DNA of 64,000 bases from Oxyruncus cristatus (taxonomy: Eukaryota; Chordata; Aves; Passeriformes; Cotingidae). The position numbers and the translations under genes were made by a program. Shown one piece after another: positions 26,868 through 37,260 of this stretch (position 1 is the stretch's first letter; the number at the start of each line of letters is the position of its first letter). The notes beneath the pieces are model-generated. The model did not search any database. It saw nothing but the letters and a program-made list of their open reading frames with translations, and was not told where the DNA came from. The DNA is taken from the NCBI GenBank assembly GCA_013399855.1, contig VXAY01001101.1, positions 372,001-436,000 of the forward strand, written 5' to 3'.

Positions 26868-28904
26868 GCCTGTTCTGCAATTGCTGTAATACTGTTGCTC
26901 TGAAAGAGCATGATTTCTTCCACAGCTTTATGGGTTTAGGTTTACTGCTCCACTTTGAAGTCTAAATTATTTGATTTTCCCAGAAATTATTCAATCTAAT
27001 TTTTGCATAAAGCTCTTAATCCTTAGCCAATCTGGAAATGCGCAAGAACTTCAAAACACAATCCTTGGTGATTTAGCTTTGTATGTCTTCATTCTTCCTT
27101 AGCCTGTTAACAGTCTTCCTCTCATCTGTTGCCTTCCATCTCTCTTTGCTGTAAGCTTTTGCCACAGAGAGCCTCTCATGGTAATCAGTAAGTTTCATAT
27201 ACTGCAATTGTGCCAGATAATTAAATAAGAACTCTATTTCAAATCAATTTAAATCCATCTGACTTTCAGAAATGACAGTTGCTACAGTGTAAAACCAGTG
27301 AATAAAGTCCCTTTGAATACTTAAATCAATCCCAACTTTGTTTCATCTTAATCTTCAGAAAGCAATTCCTGCAAATGTCAATACCGCCCTAATAGATTGG
27401 GTGATGATATCTTTGTATATGTTAGCTCCAGAACTGCACTTGTATCAGCTCAATTAAATGACTGTAATTGTTGCTTTTCTACACATCACAGATAGAAGAA
27501 GTTTTCTGGCATGGTGCTTGAGATAAGGCATGTATTTACTGCAGTGGTTAAGTATTGCTATTGACATAACTGGATTTCTCGTAGTTATTATGTATTGTAG
27601 ATACACAGCAGCTACTATAGGTTTATCAGCCAACAGCCAATAATGCTGTATGGCTATACAGAAAGGATATTTTTTCATGATTGGGGAGATGTTTTTGATG
27701 GGTTTTTTATTGTTTTGTTTTCTCTAGGATCAGGGCCTGATTTCAAATGTAAGATCCTGTGCTGTAGAAATTCACAGGCAGAAGTAATCCTTTTTCCTTA
27801 AACAAAACCAGTGAGTGGAAAGAAATAATATAACAGGTTACAGAACAAACCACCAGCATAACAGAAACCACCTCTACTGAGTCCCATCTGAGTAGCCCTA
27901 TGCAATAGAGCATCTGCAGTATCCTAAATTGCTTTGTATCTTTTTTATATCTGATAGTCTGCTGTTATCAGTCCATGAACATCAAATATATGTTTCGGTT
28001 CACATATTCACAACATTTGCATTAAAATATAAACTAACATATGTTCCTAAATAATATTTGTTTAGCTACCTCTAGTCATCTGAAATCCTGAAGATAAAAG
28101 CAGCTGTCACAAAATTATCCATCTTTATATGTGCCTGGTGATAACCCGTCATCTTACCCATCCCAATAGGTTTTGTGTTAGTAATAAAGAAGAAAAACCA
28201 GGAATTAGCAGGGGCCATTGCTGTATGCAGCCAACTACTTATCTGGCTCTGAGGCCTTGGATGTTTTGCAGTCATTGAACAATAACAATCCAAATTACCA
28301 AAATTAGTAGAAAATACATAGTAGTTGTACCTTGTTCAAAAACTGCAGCTGGCAGAGACAGTTAATTAGTTTGGAGTTTACATGCAAACCATTAGTAATG
28401 TCCTGACTGAAACAATTAGCTGGGCCTGTAATGTGCTTTTAATAGGACTCCAACTTCTTAAATCCAAATTTTCATTTCCAGATAGTATCATAATTTGCCT
28501 GTACTTTTAGTGAGAATTGAAAATGTCACAAATTGCATTGGCTTCCCAGGTAAAATTACCATTACTACAGGGATTTGAACAACAGCTGTCTAAAGGCTTG
28601 TTCAGAATGTCTGGTGGGCTGAGCAGCTCTCTCAGATCAAACTGCTGCCTCTGAGTTAGCAGACAGTGTTGCAGGAGGACTTTATTAGAAATAATTGACA
28701 AACCAAGATTCACTGATGGTACAAAAGTGTCCAGAGAAATGAATCTGAGGATGACTAACCCAGGTCATATTGGCAAGAGAGCCAACTGTCTAAAAGCAGA
28801 GGAAAGTAAGAAGGCAGGGAAAGGTAATTTGGCTGTGTCATGGTATCTTAAACACAAAAGGATACATACAAAAATGGAAAAAAGAGCAGTTGTCTCTTAA
28901 AGCC

Positions 28905-29365
28905 TATCAAAAACCTTTAGGTTAAAAATCAGCCAGGGCTAAAGTGCTGAGTGGGGTAAAGAAAAGAAGAGGTTCTATAAATATATTAGATGAAAAAGAG
29001 AACAATGAAATTAGTCAGGCTGTCAATTAATCAGGGAGTAAAGCAGTAGATTCAAGGGAGGAAGCATTCTAAGAGACTTCTCTCTTTGCAAAAAGGTTAA
29101 CAATAACCAGATACTTAGCAGTCTAATAAGGCTATAAGAAACAGCCAAAATGGATTTATCAAGAACTAATAGTATCAAACTGATTTGATTCTTTTCTTTG
29201 ATGGAAAGCTTAGGCTCTAAGGAGAAGCAGATACCGTGCTGAACTGGAAATTTGGATAAAGCTTAGGATCCTATTCACTTACACGTTCATGAGCAATTGA
29301 TGGAAATATAGGCATGAGAAAATGCAATTGCTTATAGGTCATTCAAGTTTCTGGAAATGTCTTTA
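28905..29365 (+). mobile_element. Ancient CR1/L3-type LINE body (RT region)
   Basis: Despite heavy decay the segment keeps the order of the CR1 reverse-transcriptase coding region on the plus strand. AATCAGCCAGGGCTAAAG (about 28927) is followed by AGGTTCTATAAATATATTAG (about 28970), which reads RFYKYIR. ATGGATTTATCAAGAAC (about 29150) reads NGFIKN, then CAAACTGATTTGATTC and CTTTGATGG (Q-TDLI-FFD). TTGGATAAAGC (about 29252) corresponds to the LDFSKAFD block, and TGGAAATATAGGCATGAGAA closes it. Stops and frameshifts are frequent, so the element is long dead. Homology may extend left to about 28740. It resembles CR1 lineages of turtles and crocodilians more than the younger bird copies in this window, which suggests insertion before modern birds diverged; that age is inference. 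Confidence 0.8.
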
Positions 29366-32300
29366 CCTTTTAACATATTTCCCCTTTTCTTTCTCCACTT
29401 CTGTTTTTCTTTTCCTTTTTCCTTTGCCAGAGGATGAAATAAGGTTAAATATTTGTGGTATAGGAATTGGGTTCTTTACATTTATTTTCTTTGCCTGTGA
29501 GAAAAAATTTTGCTAAGGTTTGAGATGCTCAACCCAGTGGCTGAAAAAGTACAGAAAGTTTATATTCTCTTTGTTCAATATCAAGGGAGAGAATAAGAAA
29601 ACTGGGGTTTGCCTACATAAATTTATGAGGAGTTTGGGTTGTGGGCTTGGGTTGTTGTTTTTTTTCAAAGTATATTAAATTCGTTACTCTATTACTAAAA
29701 ATATGATGTAAAGACTTTTATTTTTTCCTGCAGAGTTCTAAAAAGCAGATTGGAGGAGGCCAGATCAGTGGGTAAAGTATCTTGACATTGATTTGTTTTT
29801 TTTCAGCAAAATGGGCTGTAGAGAAGCTGATGCACAGGTCAGAGTAGCAGCAGGGTTCCTACTAATCTACATCTCACTCAGAAAAAAAGTTCTCACGCAG
29901 AAATTTTGCCACTGCATGATTTGTGTTAGTATTCCTGTCAAAACCCATAACTGCTGAATAACAAATATTAACGTGCCTGTGGCCACAAATAAGCTCTGCA
30001 TTTTCTTATTTTTGAGCTTCTCATCTCCATGATTAATAATTTGTCAAAAGGCTTGAATTCCAGACTCAGAATGCTAAATACATCAGTAATTAGAGCTCTG
30101 CAAAATAACATTGTAAACAGAATAGCCAATGAGCCTTCAGATATGCTCTAAAATACAAAGACCTTCCGAAGGAGGAGGGAACAAAGCAATGTAGGACAGA
30201 GGGAAAAGGAAATGTCTGTGCCCGGAGATTAAGTTTTGAGTGAAAATAATAAATTCTCTAAAGAAGTTGTAGTCTCCTTTGCAAATGATAACTTAGGAAT
30301 AATTACAGACTACCAAGAGTTATACAACAAATATCAGCATCTACTGATATTTAGGAGTTCTCTAGATCAGTATTTTTCAAAATTTTTGTTTATCAAGCAG
30401 TTGTAAATCTTTACAGGAAAAAAAGCCAACCACGCAGAAAAGTCAGCGTTACTGCAATGTTTTTAATTTATAACTGAAAATTATGCTAAGCTTTGGATAA
30501 TCAACCTTGCTTTTATTATCCTTTGTTTTGATTGGTCATTTGTTTGTGTGTATGGGAACACAGGCAGCTGTTCTGTTCTCTTTGTGTGTGTGTGTGAGGG
30601 TTATGTAGTAATTGTTTCACAGTTATCTTCTGGTCTGTTAAAGCTCCCGTGATGACTTGACACAACGGAGAAACACTGCTGATACATTAGCTTCTGCATT
30701 TGGTGCTTCTCTGCTTTAGATGTGAACTCAGCCTAGTTGTACACCAGTTTAGAAAAAAAAAAAACCAAACCAATAGCTATTATACTAAAGTAGAACAGAT
30801 AACCAATACGACTGAGTGTCTTTTGGACTTAGCTAAATAACCATTTCAGCTACTCATGGCTGTAAAGTTTGGGTTTTTTTTTCCTTCATCCTGTTGTTGA
30901 GGTATTCAATGAATTTTTTATTTTGTTTATTTTCTGATGGTGGTGTCTTGGTCAGTACTTTTCTCTTCTGAACAGTTGCCAGATTCAGCTTAGATTTGGA
31001 CATTTTACTGAACTCCCTTGGCTGCAGAAAAGATGGGTGCTGGTTCAGTTCCATGCAGTGAATACCTTTTGATTGGGCTTCTCCAGAGAGCTAAAACATG
31101 TCTTTCCCTGATTTTTTGCAGAAGGTCCTGCAGTGCTGATTATCTCCCAGTCACTGGGAAAGCAGCTGCAATGCACCAGCATACTGTGAATTTCAAAGAT
31201 GGCACGGAGAGCCCTCCCTCCTGCTGAGAGGCTCTATAAAAATAACTTGACCTCGGGAAAATTACCCAGCAAGCCCTGGGGAAAATGAGCAGAGTAGCCA
31301 GTTATTAACATGATGATATCAAGTGTGTGATTGTACGTCAATGTAGTTGCTGTTGCTGCAATCAAAGAAGACAGCAAGAAGGAAAATTAGGAGAAAAAAT
31401 GCTTTTCCATCTATTTCAACCTTATTGCCCATACTAGAAAAACAAAACCAAACAAGAACCAATTAATGGTACCCTTGTAGTGTAACATAACTGAATGTGC
31501 TGATGTTTCTTTCAAAGGTTTGATTCTTGTGTAAAGTGTAAGCAAAAATATTCCCACCAAGGAATTCCACAGTTTGTTTATTGAACTAACTATAATTAAT
31601 GAGTTACACTAATTTTCATTCTTAGTATTCTAGGATCTGTAATACACTAGTTAACAGCAATTTCTAATTCTAGTTATTGCTGGAGTCTGAAATAGGAAAT
31701 CCTGTGCTTTCCCTGTCTTGCTTCTCTGTTTTTAGGATTCGCACAATTGTTTTGTTGACTGTACTCTAGAAAAGGTAATTCAGAACAAGGTAAATTCTCA
31801 CCCTTTAAATAAGTATTTTCAATTTTTTAATGTTCCATGCTGAGAAATAGTGTCTTCTCTGTGGATTTTCATAGTCCTGATCGGGGTTTGTTTCCCCAGG
31901 TTTTTACTCAGAAGTGTTGTACAGGGCTATGGAGCCCGTGCTGGGGCAGCTTTATTCTGCCAGGGAACAGCCCTGTGCTGCATCACTCCTTCCTCTTGCA
32001 GGAAATAGGGTGGGTTTTCCACTGCTCTGTGTGTGCATCTGGATGGATCAGGCTGTTTGTGCACATTGACAGCCTCTGCTGCCATGGACAGTGGGATGTG
32101 GTTATCCAGCACTCTGGTGGCAGGTGTGGCCACTGCCTTGGGCAGGCTTTGGACATCTTGAAATCAAACACGGATGTGTGCCATTCTGATTCCAAGTGGT
32201 TCATGTTTCATGGAAAAACATTGAGAGATATTTTAGAAGGAAGTAAAATGTACAGTAGTCATAGCTCACAAGTCTCTTTTACCTTCCATCCTGCTTTGCT

Positions 32301-35300
32301 GTCACAGAACTCCTGCCAGCAACAAACAACTGCTTTCTGTTCTTGATCCACCTGGAAATTGATGGGCTTCTGCTGTTTCTACAGCTCAAATTGATTCATT
32401 CTATTTTCCTTACACCTTTATAAGAGAGAAAATTGATTTTATATGTATGGTGCATTATAAGAGTGTTTAATATGCAGTGTTACTAAAAGATATAAACTAT
32501 TTTCTGTGAACTTTATTAATACTCTTCACATTAATATTTTCATATGTATGCACTGTGATTCACAGTGCAGTACTTGTGTAAAATCAATATGATTGAATGC
32601 TGCCTTTACTAGTAAGTGGGAGAGATTAGGAAGTTACTGGAAAGAAGTCATGGAAAGTTTAGACACTGACTTATAACAGGATTTGAAAATGGGACTTCTT
32701 AATAGATCATTCTGTATTGAAATGAACACACTTTTGCAAACATATTTGTGTAGCCACACATCTATATGCTTAAGACACACTCTAGGTTGTCTGAGAATTG
32801 TTTGCTTTGTGTGAGTTTGGATGACCTGTTTAGGTAACAAAGAGAGCTATTTCAAGAGTGCTCTGAGAATTCTAAGAGGTGAGAAATATTTTCTGCAACC
32901 ACTGATACAGACTGCAGTACAATGTGTGAGTTACAGAAACAGCACCAGTTTAGAGTGCTCAGCAGTGCTCAGTTGTCGTTCCTCTGGAGGCTTTTTCATG
33001 TACATATGTGTATCTACAGTTCTTGAAACTGATGCCTAATTACAGATGTAGTGGACATCTAGTGTGGAAGAAGTATATATTCATTTAAGGATCATCCCTT
33101 CAAAGTGATTTTGGTGGGCAACAGGTGCTACTTCGCAACTATTGCAGAGCTGATTTAACTAGTGTGTACATCTACGTAAATACATATATATGTATATATA
33201 TATATATCTCCACAAGATATTCACTGTTTTGAGTTGAAATTATAAGTCCCAGTGATAGTGCTGAAAAAGCCTTTGCATCCACCTCATTTTTGACTAGTTG
33301 GGTTGCTTACACCAGACAGAGAAGATCTGTTGGAAAAGTCAGGGCTACTTCCATGATTTTTTCCATGATAGACTTCCTGTCAAGAGAGAGGGACAATTGC
33401 ACACCTGGATGTGGTGCACAGGACAGTAGCTACTAAACTGCTTAGTAAAGTGTGCGTTGAGTTGAATTCTTCCAAAACTAACGTAAACTGAGACTTCTAT
33501 ACCTAATTTGCCAAACCATTACAAATATGGCCTGAATTTCATGAATTTCAATAAATGGAAATAAAAAGTCCTGCATTCATAGCCTCAGAGACTAAGCAGA
33601 GATTGTTTTCTCCGGAAGATTAGTGTAAGGAAGGCTTGTCATTACTTTTATATCTTTAAAGCCTGCTTTAGAGCTGAAAGTAATCTGTATTTGAAATATT
33701 GTGTTATAGCAGATCACTGACTTTTCTGCATTCCTTGAATTATCTCTCAACTTTTGAAGCTGCTATCCCATTCCCATCTCATCTGACTGAAATGTCACCA
33801 GCTCCATTTTTTGTCTCACTTTTGCCTTCTAGCAAAGGATTTGATATTCATACTAAGTATATTTTATATCCATAACCTTACTCAGCTTTAGGGTCTATGA
33901 CCTGTCATTTTACATCCAGTGGAGTTGCATCGTTTTGTTCTCATATTAAGAATTTTGAACTTCAACCGTGTCTGAGTTCTGGCAGATCATGCAGAGATTG
34001 ATGAACATTTGAGCAGTTGCTGTTCTGGCTTTGCCTCAGATTCTTAACAGGAAACACAATCACAGGCATTGACTCAAGAACTCCGGTGGTTTTCAACCTG
34101 ACAACTCTGAATTCTTTGCTGAATTTTAAGAATGATGAAAGATAGCTTTAAGAACAACTTAAAAGAGTTAATTTGGCATATTATGGGATTTCACTTTTAG
34201 GGGGATTTTTTTTTTAGTTGTTGAACTGAGAAAAAGGTTCAAACTCTTATCAAATATACTGAATAAAAGATTTCAAATCATATCTAGGTATAATGAGAAT
34301 AATTTTCATCAGCCCCTGCTTTGAATAAACAATTTCACTGAGGTTTGTGATTGAATTATATATTGGTAGATGAAGAAATTATTTTCTTAGGTGGTTAGGA
34401 ATAAACAATGATTTTGTCAATAACTTCTCAGCAGTTGAATCTTATTCATCAAAAGCACCACCATTTTGAGAAAGTTGATCCAATGAACTCTTAATTTTTG
34501 AATAATCTAGCATTTTACTCATCTCACATATTAAACTTCACAGAAGCTGGAGGTTTTTGCATATGAATAATAGTGTATTCATGGAAAAAATTCTCAGCTA
34601 CTACATGAAATATAATTTCCTCTTTTTTTAAAACTGTGTAAAGACTATATTAAGGATCAGATTTCTATAATTCAGACTGGGGTTTTGCTACATTCTGGTT
34701 TCTTTTTAAGTCCAAAATATAACACGTGGAGGCAGTTTCCTAACTGACTTCTATCTGAAGTGTCACTAAGCAAATTATTGTTCACTACAAAGAGTCTATC
34801 TATCATTTAAGATTAAAATATTGCGACCTCAAAATGAAGCACATTGCAAAAATTTTAGCATAATCTCAATCTTTGTAAAATCAAGTCACCTCGATGATAG
34901 ACTTTTAAATTTATTTTTTTTTTAATATATGTAACGTTTCCTCAGTTGTTATCTGAAGGACAGGTTCAGATGGACAAGGTGGACAAGGTTGACTTAGCAC
35001 CTGTAGTATTACCCCTAGGTGAGTGACAGAGCTCAGCTCTCTTCAAGAAGCCTGAAGCCTGGGTAACAATTTTCCATGCTTCAGGGTGTTTTCATATTGC
35101 TTATCCTTTGGTTTTGACTGGTTTTAACACTTCCTTGAAAATTTTCAGTTTAAAAATAGTGGTCTGTTTGGATCACAGAAAGTATAAATACCAGAATTAG
35201 ACATGAAGATAAGGTCTTTTAAAGGTTCAAAAACCAGGGAAAAAGGATCTGTACTTAAAAATGTTCCACATCATGTTGACATTAAAAAAAATAGGAAAGT

Positions 35301-36184
35301 AAATAGAAAACAAGTTTTAACAAAATGTATTCGTGAAGATAATGTTTCATTTAGAAACTTATGACATTCATCAAGTAGTTATTTTCAAAATTTTTAGTTG
35401 CATTTGATTGAGATTCGTGAAATATTTTGTCACTGCTGAACTTGCATTTTTCATTTAAAGAATTGTTGACTGATTTTTTTTGGAAACAAAGATTTATGCC
35501 AAAGACAAAAAGAAAGATGTCAACTAGTACACATATGGTTTTACTCAAGTCAAAAGTTGCTTACATTTTATTAAATAGTATTAGAAGTACTTGTATATGT
35601 AGTCACACAGTGTGTGTGTTTTACTGGCAAGTTATCCCTTACTTAGTTTAAATCAAATGTGCCAAATGAACGTGCAGTAACATTGCTGCTGCAGGATGCA
35701 TTTACATCACTAACACTGTTGTGAAGAACCAGGAATCATTTTGAGTTGACCAGAAATTTTTAACCCAATAAAAAAATGAAGACCCAGCTATTCCAGGATA
35801 CTTAGTGAATTTGCATTGCCTTTAGCTGAATTACATATTATGAAGAAAATAAAAATATGGAAACATTCTGAAATCATCCCAGAAATATTTTTAACACATT
35901 TTAAGCAAAGTTTGTGATGTACTCTTTAAAATGGACTCTTTTTTTGTTAATTGCTTTTATTTGCTTTCCTTAAAAAAAAAAAATTAAAAGCTTTCAAGTA
36001 TCTTAAAATATTTAACTTTGGTTTTACTAAATCAACCTATTTTTATCTCAATTGTGTTTGTAAAGCTGATAATATGATGATTTATAAGTTTCCTATCTCC
36101 TCTTTTAAATTCAGATTTGTCTATAAGAGACTATGCCCCATTGCTAATTCTAGATTCTAGATTCTATAGCAGGAAAAAGGCAAG
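29366..36184. other. Unique AT-rich non-coding stretch
   Basis: Contents are a pyrimidine tract at its left edge (about 29375-29427), a 12-base A run at 30753-30764, a moderately GC-rich pocket at about 31880-32160 with a 169-codon open frame I do not believe, a TA microsatellite at 33181-33207, and a tandem TGGACAAGG pair at 34971-34989. A TATA-like CTATAAAAAT at 31231 has no supporting promoter context. Confidence 0.6.
33181..33207 (+). repeat. (TA)n microsatellite
   Basis: About 27 bases of TA/CA/TG-interrupted dinucleotide repeat. Confidence 0.85.
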
Positions 36185-36770
36185 TATCACCATATTTCAA
36201 CATATTCATCAGTGATCTTGTAATGAGCAGTGCTGTGGTATTGTTTACTGTTGTTAGAGATTTAAGCTAGAAAAATCAAGAATAATTACAGAACGATTTT
36301 TTGAGGCTAGTGACTGTGCAGTAAATTGGTGAAATTCAGTGTTGATGAATGTAAAGTGATGAAGAGAATGAAAACAACTTGAACTCCACACATAAAATTA
36401 TGATCTCTGCGCTTATTAATTGTCAAGAGCAAGATATTGGGGTAGTTGTAGATAGTGCTGGTGAAAAGTAGCATCTTGGTGTTTGGTGAGTGTCCAGAAG
36501 AAATCACCTTTTAGGAATTATTAGGTAAAGAACAGAAAATAAACAAATAAGTAATCATTATATCTCTGTATAAATACATTGTTCATCAACACTGTGGGTG
36601 GCTTGTGCTTTTCTGGTGTCTCTCCCATCTCAGAATGGATATACTGGAATTTAAAAGCTTTAAAGTAAGGAAATAGAGATTATGAAATGGCTTGTGTATA
36701 TGAAATTGCCAAGTATGCTGGGACTTTTTGTTGGAAAGGAAACAGTTTAAACAGAGAACTTAAATATATT
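36185..36770 (+). mobile_element. Ancient CR1/L3-type LINE body (late RT region)
   Basis: This is a second decayed CR1 copy on the plus strand, covering the later part of the reverse-transcriptase region. ATATTCATCAGTGATCTT (about 36202) gives FISDL, the CR1 FINDL motif. GTGAAATTCAGTGTTGATG and AATGTAAAGTGATG (about 36330-36361) give KFSVDECKVM. CAAGATATTGGGGTAGTTG and TAGATAG (about 36430-36455) correspond to the DLGVIVD block. CTCCCATCTCAGAATGGATA and TACTGGAATTTAAAAG (about 36624-36657) match the block downstream of the polymerase, and GCTGGGACTTTTT (about 36718) matches the LGLFSLE region. The FADD box expected near 36235 is unrecognisable. The copy is dead, and is separate from the one at 28.9 kb because the two cover different, consecutive parts of the element 7 kb apart. 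Confidence 0.82.
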
Positions 36771-36818
36771 TGTATTTAATATATAAATTTTTAATTACTC
36801 TATAAATACAAATATATT
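36763..36818. repeat. AT-rich perfect 16-bp inverted repeat
   Basis: AATATATTTGTATTTA (36763-36778) and TAAATACAAATATATT (36803-36818) are exact reverse complements around a 24-base spacer. The structure overlaps the 3' limit of the recognisable ancient CR1. It could be a decayed small inverted-repeat element, but no target-site duplication is evident and AT-rich DNA makes such matches easier by chance. Confidence 0.75.
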
Positions 36819-37159
36819 CAATGTGACATTCGAAACTCCTTCATTTTCTTGTCCTTTGTTGTGACTGTTTATATTCTCTTTATGCCAGGGCAAGATAATT
36901 AGCTGTGATCTAACTTGATGTCTTCATGGGCTGTAGATTCCTCTTTAGCAAAAGTCAATATAAAATCCAGTCAGATTAGAGACTGGGATGTATAAATATA
37001 CTTTCATGTGCTATGGAAATTCATTTAAAATACAGAATTAAATCCTATTCATTAATTACAGTCAGGCAACATTAGAATTTGCTTCAGGAGGACTGCTCAT
37101 TTGAATAAGAACATTATCCATAATCAGCAAGTCCTTTCAAAGCTTGGATCAATGCCAGG

Positions 37160-37260
37160 CTAAAAGTTCTCCATTCTTATCTCTTGGAGCCAAAGGAAGG
37201 AACTGAAGGAGAAGAGAGGAAAGAATTACAATGGATGTTCTTATCCGCTGGTTTAATCAA
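37160..37260 (+). other. Possible first exon with short coding start
   Basis: A purine-rich stretch of GAAGGA/GAAGAG-type motifs (about 37195-37222) leads to an ATG at 37231, which opens a ten-codon frame (MDVLIRWFNQ) running exactly to a GTAAGC donor at 37261. The left boundary is arbitrary because no promoter or acceptor could be placed. The preceding 100 bases carry ATTAATTA-type and CTCATTTGAATAA motifs seen in conserved enhancers. The peptide is not recognised, and a non-coding exon or chance is equally possible. Confidence 0.18.

Larger units (their letters stand above)
19274..28904. other. Mostly unique AT-rich non-coding stretch
   Basis: Contents are an A run at about 19365-19378, a possible small exon at 19946-20043, a GC-rich pocket at about 20290-20510, T-rich low complexity at about 21196-21220, and a perfect 16-bp palindrome at 26852-26867. 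The open frames in the GC-rich pocket on both strands are compositional. No gene, tRNA or classifiable repeat body was recognised. The last 100 bases may already belong to the ancient CR1 that follows. Confidence 0.6.

Noticed and set aside
31228..31290. TATA-like CTATAAAAAT followed by an ATG
   Set aside because: In AT-rich DNA such matches are common; no initiator, CpG island or supported gene follows.
31837..32346. 169-codon plus-strand open frame
   Set aside because: Longest plus frame in the window, but it lies in a mildly GC-rich pocket with competing minus-strand frames, and has no recognised domain and no promoter or splice context.
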